Positions 6,008 through 12,043 of a stretch of 12,043 nt of DNA are shown here, piece by piece (position 1 is the stretch's first letter; the number at the start of each line of letters is the position of its first letter). Source of the DNA: JAADEM01 sp965371855 (GTDB lineage: Bacteria > Bacteroidota > Bacteroidia > Bacteroidales > Marinilabiliaceae); NCBI GenBank assembly GCA_965371855.1, contig CBDUZZ010000100.1, positions 1 to 12,043 on the forward strand. The letters run 5' to 3'. Made by a program: the position numbers and the translations under genes. Under the pieces are notes generated by a model, which was given only the letters and a program-made list of their open reading frames with translations, ran no database searches and had not been told where the DNA came from.

Positions 6008-6020
6008 ACCGTTTCGCGGT
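6008..6020 (-). terminator. Short hairpin after the DUF1566-like gene
   Basis: ACCG-TTTCG-CGGT lies 15 bases past the stop codon of the minus-strand gene. The stem is only 4 bp and the T-rich tail is poor, so termination is possible but unproven. Confidence 0.25.
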
Positions 6021-6035
6021 TAAATTGATAAACTG

Positions 6036-7121
6036 TTAATATCTCCTGACTGCACGAACCCTAAAGGGATAGCTCTTATTGTTGCTGGCCGCATAGCCGT
6101 GGTAGAAACCCCGGGCCCAGGCTTGGATGAAAATGTTGGTCACCTCCATTGAACTCCAATAGTCGTACAAAAATTGAAAACCATCACTAGCTCCTAAAAT
6201 GGTATTTACAACAAACGCAGCATTGTAACACTGGGTTAGCTCCCAGGGGGCAGGTAAGTACCAATCGTTAAGTCCACCATCGCCTGCAGCACTGTATGCC
6301 CTGCATAAACCGGCTGCATAAGTAGTTCCGGCGCCAGCCTGTGCAACAATTGCATTAGAATTTGCCAAACCATCGATTGGGCTTGTTGCTCCACCGGGTA
6401 CTGTTATTGATTGATAACTTGCAGTTGTCCATATTATACCTGCGCTGAGATCAACTAATGAGGCAATTAAACCATGTTCTACACCGCTTTCTTTCCAAAC
6501 AGATACAACTATGCCACCACCGTAAAGTTCGCCAACATAGTGGGTAATATTACTGCCTGTTCCACTAATTACATTGCTTGTAATATCAATACCCTTTCCG
6601 GCTGTTAATTGTTCTTGTTTACTATTCCAGTTAGTAGTGTCTGCTCCTGTAATTCCACTTGCTATTGATGTGGCAAATACAGGGTCGGTTTCGGCAATTG
6701 TTCCTGTAACTGTTTCTGCTGTTTTAGCATGTAAAGCATAAGGAACGCTTAACAATTGGCTTGTTCCGGTAATGGTGTAGTTTGTTCCACCTGTTGGGTC
6801 GGTATCGGCTTTAATAAAATAAGAACCGGTCGACCAGTCAATGCTTGCAAAAGTTCCTGTCACTGGTATTCCATTTCCAATCTCAATATTTACTAATCCG
6901 TTTGCATTAGTTTGAGGATTAGGGTTGTAAATTTCTTTATAAACCACAGAGCCACTTGCAGAACCTTGTAATATACTAATACTCATTCCTACTTGTTGGT
7001 TTACTACCAAGGCATCGCTATTATTACGAATTATTGCTTGGTAACTCATTTTCTGAGGTGATTGGGCAAACACACTTACGGTTATTAATACCGCTGCTAA
7101 AAATGTAAATATTCTTTTCAT
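6036..7121 (-). CDS. Secreted protein with C-terminal DUF1566-like domain
   Basis: This 361-residue protein starts with a signal peptide (MKRIFTFLAAVLITVSVFA, cut near A19-Q20). An N-terminal region follows that is common in Bacteroidota surface proteins (KMSYQAIIRNNSDALVVNQQ, FASIDWSTGSYFIKADTDP, LLSVPYALHAK), then a low-complexity TDPVFA linker. The C-terminal half has the DUF1566/Lcl-type pattern: LNDWYLPAPWEL, a tyrosine-rich YDYWSSMEV, AWARGFYHG and the end SYPFRVRAVRRY. That domain is often an extracellular adhesion or lectin-like fold. No T9SS tail is present. An AAGGAGG site at 7130-7136 sits 8 bases before the ATG, unusually strong for this group, and overlaps the stop of the T9SS gene upstream, so the two form an operon. 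Confidence 0.85.
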   Translation of the reverse strand: MKRIFTFLAAVLITVSVFAQSPQKMSYQAIIRNNSDALVVNQQVGMSISILQGSASGSVVYKEIYNPNPQTNANGLVNIEIGNGIPVTGTFASIDWSTGSYFIKADTDPTGGTNYTITGTSQLLSVPYALHAKTAETVTGTIAETDPVFATSIASGITGADTTNWNSKQEQLTAGKGIDITSNVISGTGSNITHYVGELYGGGIVVSVWKESGVEHGLIASLVDLSAGIIWTTASYQSITVPGGATSPIDGLANSNAIVAQAGAGTTYAAGLCRAYSAAGDGGLNDWYLPAPWELTQCYNAAFVVNTILGASDGFQFLYDYWSSMEVTNIFIQAWARGFYHGYAASNNKSYPFRVRAVRRY

Positions 7122-7129
7122 TTTATTGT

Positions 7130-7136
7130 CCTCCTT
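7130..7136 (-). promoter_or_regulatory. Strong Shine-Dalgarno site AAGGAGG
   Basis: On the minus strand AAGGAGG lies 8 bases before the ATG of the DUF1566-like gene and overlaps the stop codon of the gene before it. Most genes in this window lack such a site. Confidence 0.75.
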
Positions 7137-7620
7137 AATGTTTAATTATTTTAAATATTTTTACTTCTTTATTGCCTTGGATTACCTTAACAAAATAGCT
7201 TGCAGGTACAAGATTGCTCATTACAATACTTGTATGGTTGCCTGTAATTTTTTCGTTTTGTAAAAGTTTCCCGTTGATATTAAACAATTGGTACGCTAAA
7301 TTTGAAATGTCAAATTCATTAATACTCAATGTAAGAAAGTCTGTAGTTGGGTTGGGGTAAGCGGAAACCGAAATATTTATCCCTTTGGCTTCTGCAATAC
7401 CTGTTACTACCGAAATTTCATGCGGTTGTTGCACGCCTTGTGCCACAGAACCAATTGCTCCAGTGTTTGTGGCATAAAACACCTGCCCTACAGAATAGCT
7501 CACCGTACCACCTCCACCAGAAGCATCACCGCCTGTGGCAGTAACGGCTTCTTGTGCTTGTACTCCTGTTAGTCCAAGGCCTAACGGTTTGGCTATGCGT
7601 AGTGCGGGTTTTCGAAGCAC
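7135..7620 (-). pseudogene. T9SS-sorted surface protein, 5' end lost
   Basis: The protein reads LGLGLTGVQAQEAVTATGGD, the tail of a signal peptide, then a glycine-rich SYSVGQVFYATNTG segment and GSVAQGVQQPHEISV. Its last 75 or so residues form a type A T9SS sorting domain, with AYPNPTTDFLTLSI, YQLFNINGKLL, LVPASYFVKV and the end KEVKIFKIIKH, which would send it across the outer membrane. The native sequence stops near 7583, where palindromic element 2 begins. Further upstream the frame runs through the element with no ATG, only a GTG at 7620 and then a stop near 7638. The true start codon and first signal-peptide residues are missing, so secretion is probably lost. It is followed by the DUF1566-like gene. 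Confidence 0.8.
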
Positions 7621-7708
7621 TTTGCTTTCATTTTGCTACTATATTTTATTACTTGCATAATCTTTCAATTTACGATGAACCCCGCATTACGTATAGGTTT
7701 TGTTGGGC
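7579..7708. repeat. Palindromic attC-like element 2
   Basis: The 130-bp element starts GCCTAAC (7579-7585) and ends GTTGGGC (7702-7708), both exact fits to the integron attC core consensus RYYYAAC and GTTRRRY. The arms pair imperfectly over about 30 bases: GGCTATGCGTAGTGCGGG on the left and CCCGCATTACGTATAGG on the right. The centre is AT-rich and lacks the inner hairpin of elements 1 and 3. Its left end cuts into the signal peptide of the T9SS gene, and its right end lies 10 bp from the STAND gene stop. Confidence 0.75.
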
Positions 7709-7717
7709 GTTCGTGCT

Positions 7718-8854
7718 TTATTTATGTTCATTAACTTCTTTCCAAAAAGATGATAATTCACTTTTATTATCTTCTTCTGCTTTCATAATTTCTTCAATAT
7801 CTTTATGCACCAAACGCCAGGCCTTTGAACTAACTTGACGTGTATTTTTTGTTTCAACTTCTGAAATTATTTCATGTTTTATTAATAGAGGTATTATGTC
7901 AACCAATATTTCTTTTGAATTTGTATAATAAGATTCTTCTTTAATGTCAATTTCATATTGATAAATTGATTTATTAAATTTTGTAATAAATCTTTTCACA
8001 GTTTTATTAAACTTCTCATTTTTAACCTTTAAGACAATTGACTTTTTTTCTAAATTGTCAAATATAAAGCCATATTGCTTTAAAGTAGAAATAATATTTG
8101 TAGGTGTATATTCAGGGTATTGCTCTCCTTCATCATCAATTAGTATAACGGCATTAATCTCGCAATCAGCAAAATGAACATTATTAAATTGATTGTCTGA
8201 TTTGTAATAGATTCTTATTTCATTAAATGAAGATTTACTAAATGTAATATCATGTAGAAAAGAAGCATTAAAACTTATATTAACAAAATTACACTCTGCA
8301 AAGTGTATGTTTTTTAATACTTTGTTTTCAAAAATTAGACTTGAAAAAGTAAGTTTATTGTTTAGAAATATTTCCTTTTGAGGTTCGAAATTATGTAAAA
8401 GGTAAGGAATTATTGTTCCAATATTTGGTTGTAAATATGTTGGTTTCCATTCACCAGTAACTACTTCTCTTAAAACTGTTACTATTTTATCTTTATCTAA
8501 ACCATTGATGAGATTTGAAAAATAATGTGCTATACTATCAGGTAATTGGGCTATGTATAAAAACTTTTTAAGATTATTAATGTGGTTTTTGTCAATTGCA
8601 TCTTTCACCAATTCAACAAGTGCTTTTGCAATAAAGAAATTCCTAAATTCTATATGGTCAAATTTTCTATAATTATCTTTATTTGTTACAGGAATTAAAA
8701 GAGCATGAGATTCAACCATTCTTATGGATTTAATTTCTTCATCTACGTTCCAGTCTTCAAACAGCATTGTTAGTAAAAACTGAATATTATCAATGCTTAT
8801 AATTTCAGTCTGATTTTCCCACATCTCCGAAGCGATAATTGACAATAATCCCAT
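7718..8854 (-). CDS. STAND/NACHT-like protein with pentapeptide repeats, N-terminus lost
   Basis: The open part encodes 378 residues. The first 76 look like the end of an NTPase module: FLLTMLFEDW, then KFDHIEFRNFFIAKAL (64-79), the F-x-H-x-x-F-x-x-F-F-A pattern common after NACHT ATPases. At about 167-237 come pentapeptide-like repeats (LTFSSLIFENKVLKNIHFAE, FVNISFNASFLHDITFSKSS). A C-terminal 100 residues may form a winged helix. Walker motifs are absent. The frame continues upstream of ATG 8854 to 8870, where the IS21 end begins, so the ATPase and effector parts were removed. STAND proteins often act in phage defence. This copy is probably inactive. Confidence 0.7.
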   Translation of the reverse strand: MGLLSIIASEMWENQTEIISIDNIQFLLTMLFEDWNVDEEIKSIRMVESHALLIPVTNKDNYRKFDHIEFRNFFIAKALVELVKDAIDKNHINNLKKFLYIAQLPDSIAHYFSNLINGLDKDKIVTVLREVVTGEWKPTYLQPNIGTIIPYLLHNFEPQKEIFLNNKLTFSSLIFENKVLKNIHFAECNFVNISFNASFLHDITFSKSSFNEIRIYYKSDNQFNNVHFADCEINAVILIDDEGEQYPEYTPTNIISTLKQYGFIFDNLEKKSIVLKVKNEKFNKTVKRFITKFNKSIYQYEIDIKEESYYTNSKEILVDIIPLLIKHEIISEVETKNTRQVSSKAWRLVHKDIEEIMKAEEDNKSELSSFWKEVNEHK

Positions 8855-8869
8855 ATGTTGTTCAAAAGA

Positions 8870-8929
8870 TGTTACCAGAAAATAAAACTACACAATAATT
8901 GGTAACTATGCGTACACAATAATTGGTAA
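8870..8929 (+). repeat. IS21 left end with transposase-binding repeats
   Basis: Terminal TGTTACCAGAAA is followed by two exact copies of TACACAATAATTGGTAA at 8889-8905 and 8913-8929, with a 24-bp period. The equivalent at the right end is inverted (11564-11580). Such multiple repeats are the binding sites of IstA. Confidence 0.85.
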
Positions 8930-8947
8930 TCATAAATACATAATTCA

Positions 8948-8993
8948 TTAAGGAGAGGGAGATTGCCCTCGAGGGCAATCTCCCTCTCCTTAA
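8948..8993. promoter_or_regulatory. Perfect 46-bp palindrome in the istA leader
   Basis: Each 23-base arm begins TTAAGGAGAGGGAGATTGCC and the arms meet at CTCGAG with no spacer and no mismatch. It lies 47 bp before the istA ATG. As RNA it would form a very stable hairpin and, read in either direction, could stop incoming transcription or hold back istA. Its base composition differs from the AT-rich surroundings. Confidence 0.9.
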
Positions 8994-9040
8994 ATCCATT
9001 TTTCCGTAATTGGTTGGCTTAAACTTTAAATCAATTTCTC

Positions 9041-9196
9041 ATGGAAAAAGAAACATTAAACGCATGGATTATGTATCATGAAATTCAACGATTAAACCGA
9101 CTGGGGTTTAGCAAAAACAAAATAGCCAAACATCTAAAGATTAATTGGCGGACGGTTAGGAAATATTTTAACTGTATATCCCCTTTAGACAAGTAG
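9041..9196 (+). pseudogene. istA: IstA N-terminal fragment (helix-turn-helix)
   Basis: ATG 9041 opens 51 codons. Residues 14-43 are the helix-turn-helix of IstA (EIQRLNRLGFSKNKIAKHL, then INWRTVRKYF). After F43 the reading enters the inverted-repeat insertion and ends at TAG 9194-9196. Removing 9171-9315 joins codon 44 (ATT) in frame to ATG 9318, giving a 517-residue IstA of normal length. The fragment alone would make only a DNA-binding stub. Confidence 0.85.
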
Positions 9197-9307
9197 ATTT
9201 TGCTTAAAACATTGATAGTTAATAAGTTAATTGCATATGTGTTCATTTTGTATTTTGCTGTAAATCAACGACTAACGAGTATAACTTGTTCTAAAGGGAT
9301 AAGCAGT
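9171..9307. mobile_element. 137-bp MITE-like insertion in istA
   Basis: The ends are 23-base imperfect inverted repeats: the left arm (9171-9193) starts ACTGTATATCCCCTTTAG, and the right arm (9285-9307) read on the minus strand starts ACTGCTTATCCCTTTAG. They differ by a few substitutions and a one-base slip. The perfect 8-bp direct repeat ATATTTTA flanks it at 9163-9170 and 9308-9315. The interior (9194-9284) is AT-rich and codes for nothing recognisable. It would need a transposase supplied in trans. An 8-bp duplication is made by several IS families, so the parent is unknown. Confidence 0.85.
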
Positions 9308-9317
9308 ATATTTTATT

Positions 9318-10739
9318 ATGACTGAAGAAGGTTTTGAGCAATTTCTTCTTCAAAAAGGCAAGAAAGACAAAATTTTGGGTTCCTATAAAGATTTTGTGCT
9401 TTCCCGTTTAAAAGAATATCCCGATACCACTGCCGCCCAAATGTTTGATTGGCTCAAGGAGCATCATTCCGGCTTACCTAATGTGTGCGAAAAAACGGCC
9501 TATAACTTCGTGATGGATATTCGTCAGGAGCACAACATTCCGCTTATTGATGCCTTTAGAGAATATTTTCCAATCGAACAACTTCCGTATGGAGAACAAG
9601 CCCAGGTGGACTTTGGGGAATACAACATGCGACATCATGCTAAAAGCAGAAAGAAAGTATACTTTTTTGCAATGGTGCTTTCACGGAGCAGGATGAAATT
9701 TGTTTATTTTCTTGACAGGCCTTTTAGGGCAAAAGACGTTTGTGCGGCACACGAGAAGTCTTTTGAGTATTTTGAAGGCATCCCCCAAACCATTGTTTAT
9801 GATCAGGACAGAACCATCGTTGTAGATGAAAATATAGGCAATATTATCCTCACTGCTGATTTTAAGAACTACACTAAATCCAGAAGTTTCAAACGGCATT
9901 TTTGTCGCAAAGCTGACCCTGAAAGTAAAGGGAAAGTAGAAAATGTTATTGGATATGTTAAAAAGAACTTTCTCTATAACCGGAAATATATCGACCTGGA
10001 CACACTTAATAATCAAGCTATTGCGTGGCTGTTAAGAACTGCAAACAAAAATGTTCACAACCTCACTAAAAAAAGCCCTTTAGATGAGTTTCTAATAGAG
10101 AAACAACATTTATCACCATACACACCATTAACGGTTAAAACAGAGGATATGAAAGCATACATTGTAAGGAAAACAAATGAGGTCAACTATAAAGGGAATT
10201 TTTATTCGTTGCCCATGGGAACTTATACCGGTGTTGAAACACATGTATTGATAAAAGGACATGAAGGAAGGGTTGAGGTTTATTCTACCGGTAAAAGCCT
10301 TATCTGTTCTCATAAATTATCAGAAGAAAAGGGAAAAACCATCATTAACACCGATCACCGCAGAGATAAATCCGGCAGCATTAATGAAATGATGAATGCT
10401 GCTGCTGAATATTTTAACGATACGCAAAAGGCGATAAATTATTTTAAGAAAATCCAGAAAGACTTGCCACGGTATACCAGAGACCACTTGCAGGTAATTA
10501 TGCGAACTTTAAAATCTATTCCAAAAAGTGTTGCCGATGATACACTTGATTTTTGCATGAAAAACCACAACTACTGCGGACAGGAATTTGAGAGCGTGGC
10601 TTTTGTTTTATGGGGCACAAATTCTTCAAAAACCGAAATTCCGGATATTAAGATAATGGATAAAAACAATCTTAACAAAGTCAATGAAAAACCTGAAACA
10701 AGCGATATAAACGATTATCAGGATATTATAAACAATTAA
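9318..10739 (+). CDS. istA: IS21 transposase IstA, main part without HTH
   Basis: The 473-residue frame covers the second DNA-binding segment (KDFVLSRLKEYPDTTAAQMF, HNIPLIDAF) and the DDE catalytic core. D98 is in EQAQVDFGEYN, D162 in IVYDQDRTIV, and E208 in DPESKGKVENVIGY. A beta-barrel/C-terminal part follows (VNYKGNFYSLPMGTYTG). All three acids are present, so catalysis is intact in principle. ATG 9318 is the first start after the nested insertion and lies within what was codon 45 of full-length IstA. The upstream HTH is separated by the insertion and a TAA at 9300, so target-end binding is probably defective. istB follows after 10 bp. Confidence 0.93.
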   Translation: MTEEGFEQFLLQKGKKDKILGSYKDFVLSRLKEYPDTTAAQMFDWLKEHHSGLPNVCEKTAYNFVMDIRQEHNIPLIDAFREYFPIEQLPYGEQAQVDFGEYNMRHHAKSRKKVYFFAMVLSRSRMKFVYFLDRPFRAKDVCAAHEKSFEYFEGIPQTIVYDQDRTIVVDENIGNIILTADFKNYTKSRSFKRHFCRKADPESKGKVENVIGYVKKNFLYNRKYIDLDTLNNQAIAWLLRTANKNVHNLTKKSPLDEFLIEKQHLSPYTPLTVKTEDMKAYIVRKTNEVNYKGNFYSLPMGTYTGVETHVLIKGHEGRVEVYSTGKSLICSHKLSEEKGKTIINTDHRRDKSGSINEMMNAAAEYFNDTQKAINYFKKIQKDLPRYTRDHLQVIMRTLKSIPKSVADDTLDFCMKNHNYCGQEFESVAFVLWGTNSSKTEIPDIKIMDKNNLNKVNEKPETSDINDYQDIINN

Positions 10740-10749
10740 ATTTAAAATT

Positions 10750-11508
10750 ATGACAAAAACGGAAATTGTTAAAACCCAATGCAAACAACTCAGGTTGCCC
10801 ACTATCGCTAATGCGGTTAATGCGGTGGTTATGAGAGCGGAAAAGGAAAAAATAACGTACTTAGAGTTTTTAAATCAATTACTCAACTCTGAAATTAGTC
10901 AACGAATGGAAAAAGACAAACAGCGAAGGCAAAAGCATGCCAGGTTGCCCTTGAGTTACAATTTAGATTTGTATGATTTTACATCTGAAAATAGTATTAG
11001 CCCGCAAGAACTTAAACAACTCCGGGAACTAAAATGGTTAGAACAAAATTATAATGTAATCCTCATGGGGCCATCAGGAACCGGGAAAACATATATTGCT
11101 GCCGGACTTTGTTTTGATGCTGTGGATCAAGGCTACAGGGCTTACTTTCAAACAATGGAGTCTCTTGTTAAAGTTCTTAAAATGAAAGATATTACAAGGA
11201 AGGCAGCAATTGAGTACAAACGTATTATGAATGCTCATCTGCTCATTATAGACGATATAATGATGTTCCCTGTAACCCATGAAGATGCGATTGCTTTCTT
11301 CAACTTAATCAACGAACTACACGATAAAACATCACTAATAATTACAACTAATAAATCCCCGAAAGAATGGGCAGATGTTCTAAAAGATACCGTTTTAACA
11401 ACAGCTATCTTAGATAGAATATTATACCGTTGTGAAATTATAAAATTAACAGGGAAAAGTTATAGAATGCAAAATAGAAAAACTATTTTTGACAAAGCTA
11501 AAAAATAA
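10750..11508 (+). CDS. istB: IS21 transposition ATPase IstB
   Basis: This 252-residue AAA+ ATPase of the DnaC/IstB type has Walker A GPSGTGKT at 107-114, Walker B LLIIDD at 164-169 and sensor I ITTN near 198-201. R223 in LDRIL sits where the arginine finger lies. The N-terminal helical part (1-90) would contact IstA or DNA. IstB assembles on target DNA, loads IstA there and is needed for efficient insertion. Length is typical, the frame is intact, and it lies 10 bp after istA as in other IS21 elements. It could in principle serve IS21 copies elsewhere. Confidence 0.95.
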   Translation: MTKTEIVKTQCKQLRLPTIANAVNAVVMRAEKEKITYLEFLNQLLNSEISQRMEKDKQRRQKHARLPLSYNLDLYDFTSENSISPQELKQLRELKWLEQNYNVILMGPSGTGKTYIAAGLCFDAVDQGYRAYFQTMESLVKVLKMKDITRKAAIEYKRIMNAHLLIIDDIMMFPVTHEDAIAFFNLINELHDKTSLIITTNKSPKEWADVLKDTVLTTAILDRILYRCEIIKLTGKSYRMQNRKTIFDKAKK

Positions 11509-11524
11509 AAAAAATCAGGATGAA

Positions 11525-11599
11525 ATTGTGTATTCTTGATTGCCGTTTTTTATGTACTTCAACTTACCGAAAGTTGTGTACTTTTGGTTTCTGGTAACA
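11525..11599 (+). repeat. IS21 right end with inverted binding repeats
   Basis: TTACCGAAAGTTGTGTA (11564-11580) mirrors the left-end TACACAATAATTGGTAA. A second, partial TTGTGTA lies at 11526-11532. TTTCTGGTAACA ends at 11599 and matches the left terminus in reverse over 12 bases. No terminator is evident after istB. Confidence 0.85.
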
Positions 11600-11770
11600 A
11601 GCGTAAGGGGATTTAACGAATAACCCTTCCAAAACCGCACTGAGCCAAAGCTTTTATTTTGTTTTAACTTATTTATTTCATAAACCAAATCAAAGATTTG
11701 GCGATGTTCAATTGCCCTATTCACCTCCAAAAAATTACGTACCCCTTATGCTTTATACCAGCGTGTTGTA
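11600..11770. repeat. Palindromic attC-like element 3, left end truncated by IS21
   Basis: AGCGTAAGGGG (11600-11610) pairs with CCCCTTATGCT near 11742-11752. The core CACTGAGCCAAAG resembles CACTGAGCCAATT of element 1, and CCAAATC-AAA-GATTTGG (11685-11701) followed by CGATGTT mirrors the AAA-loop hairpin and GGCGGTGTT of element 1. The left terminus stops exactly at the IS21 right end, so the insertion removed it. The right end (GCGTGTTGT) runs close to the stop of the minus-strand gene at 11779. Confidence 0.65.
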
Positions 11771-11778
11771 AAACGTTT

Positions 11779-11988
11779 TTATTTTGTTTCTTTTGATTCT
11801 TGATAATATTTTAAATACATCTTAAATTCTTCCTCTTCCATTGTTGCCTTATTATATTCTAATTCCATTTTAGTTTTCAATTCTTGATCTTCTGGGTTTT
11901 TCAAATGCTTCTCATATGCTCTGATATAATCTGGATGATTTCGAAATTGAAATTTTGCAAATGTCAAATCAGGTATTAACGTTAGCAT
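11779..11988 (-). CDS. Small hypothetical protein, charged helical
   Basis: The ATG at 11988 gives 69 residues. A TTG one codon earlier would add one. AGGGGG lies a few bases upstream. The product starts MLTLIPDLTFAKFQF, then becomes a highly charged helix-rich sequence (AYEKHLKNPEDQELKTKMEL, MEEEEFKMYLKYYQ) ending SKETK. I recognise no family. The strand, size and position directly before element 3 match the cassette-like layout of the other minus-strand genes. Confidence 0.5.
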   Translation of the reverse strand: MLTLIPDLTFAKFQFRNHPDYIRAYEKHLKNPEDQELKTKMELEYNKATMEEEEFKMYLKYYQESKETK

Positions 11989-12012
11989 CAATCCCCCTAC
12001 TGTCGAAAAAAG

Positions 12013-12043
12013 TTGAATTTTTTAGCTAACGGGTGTATCTTTG
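12013..12043 (+). promoter_or_regulatory. Promoter TTGA-N19-TATCTTTG at window edge
   Basis: TTGA (12013-12016) precedes TATCTTTG (12036-12043) by 19 bases, matching the Bacteroidota promoter layout. It reads rightward, out of the window, to a gene that cannot be seen. Confidence 0.55.

Larger units (their letters stand above)
8870..11599 (+). mobile_element. IS21-family insertion sequence
   Basis: The element starts TGTTACCAGAAA and ends TTTCTGGTAACA, a 12-bp perfect terminal inverted repeat with TG...CA ends. Subterminal TACACAA...GGTAA motifs are repeated at both ends, as IS21 elements show. It encodes IstA (broken) and IstB, 10 bp apart on the plus strand. Length is 2730 bp, of which 145 bp is a nested insertion with its duplication. 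Flanking bases TCAAAAGA (left) and AGCGTAAG (right) do not match, so no target duplication is seen. Confidence 0.92.

Noticed and set aside
9318..9320. ATG 9318 as the native istA start
   Set aside because: The HTH coding part at 9041-9170 joins in frame once the nested insertion and one repeat copy are removed, so the native start is 9041.
11515..11730. Minus-strand open frame across the IS21 right end and element 3
   Set aside because: It spans the IS terminus and a repeat, which cannot be one native gene. The protein resembles nothing.
5107..11988. A proven integron
   Set aside because: No integrase or attI is visible, and element 1 and 3 ends do not meet the core consensus. It is kept as a hypothesis only.

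Overview
The window looks like chromosome of a Bacteroidota member, Bacteroidales- or Flavobacteriia-like. The signs are repeated TAnnTTTG -7 promoter boxes, mostly without Shine-Dalgarno sequences, a type IX secretion sorting domain, AT-rich DNA, and YefM/YoeB and IS21 proteins of that flavour. No species can be assigned from sequence alone.

Bases 1-4700 are mostly ordinary chromosome. There is the 3' part of tRNA-Gly(GCC), with its last 17 bases repeated 65 bp downstream, then tRNA-Leu(TAA) with a terminator, a DUF433/DUF5615 toxin-antitoxin-like pair that appears leaderless, a HAD phosphatase of the beta-phosphoglucomutase type, a small ribbon-helix-helix-like protein, a minus-strand pair (M16 zinc peptidase, then O-methyltransferase), and tRNA-Phe(GAA) with promoter and terminator.

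Bases 4700-12000 are accessory. They hold the 3' remnant of a group II intron (end of the maturase plus degenerate domain V/VI), then a series of minus-strand genes. Three of the gene blocks have a long imperfect palindrome downstream of the stop codon: yefM-yoeB; a T9SS-sorted protein and a DUF1566-type secreted protein; the C-terminal part of a STAND/NACHT-like protein with pentapeptide repeats; and a small unknown gene. The palindromes (about 5730-5919, 7579-7708 and 11600-11770) share arm and core sequences, and the second has ends fitting the integron attC consensus RYYYAAC...GTTRRRY. The layout resembles a cassette array with a single polarity, but no integrase is visible.

An IS21-family element (8870-11599, plus strand) interrupts this series. 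It truncates both the STAND gene and the third palindrome and shows no target duplication, so the two flanks were probably not adjacent originally. Its own istA is broken by a 137-bp MITE-like insertion (9171-9307) with 23-bp inverted ends and a perfect 8-bp direct repeat. Removing the insertion and one repeat copy restores the istA frame exactly. A perfect 46-bp palindrome with no spacer lies in the istA leader.

The best leads are the attC-like palindromes and gene polarity, the nested MITE in istA, the 46-bp palindrome, the IS21-truncated STAND gene, and the yefM-yoeB operator-like site with two GTAC cores 12 bp apart.
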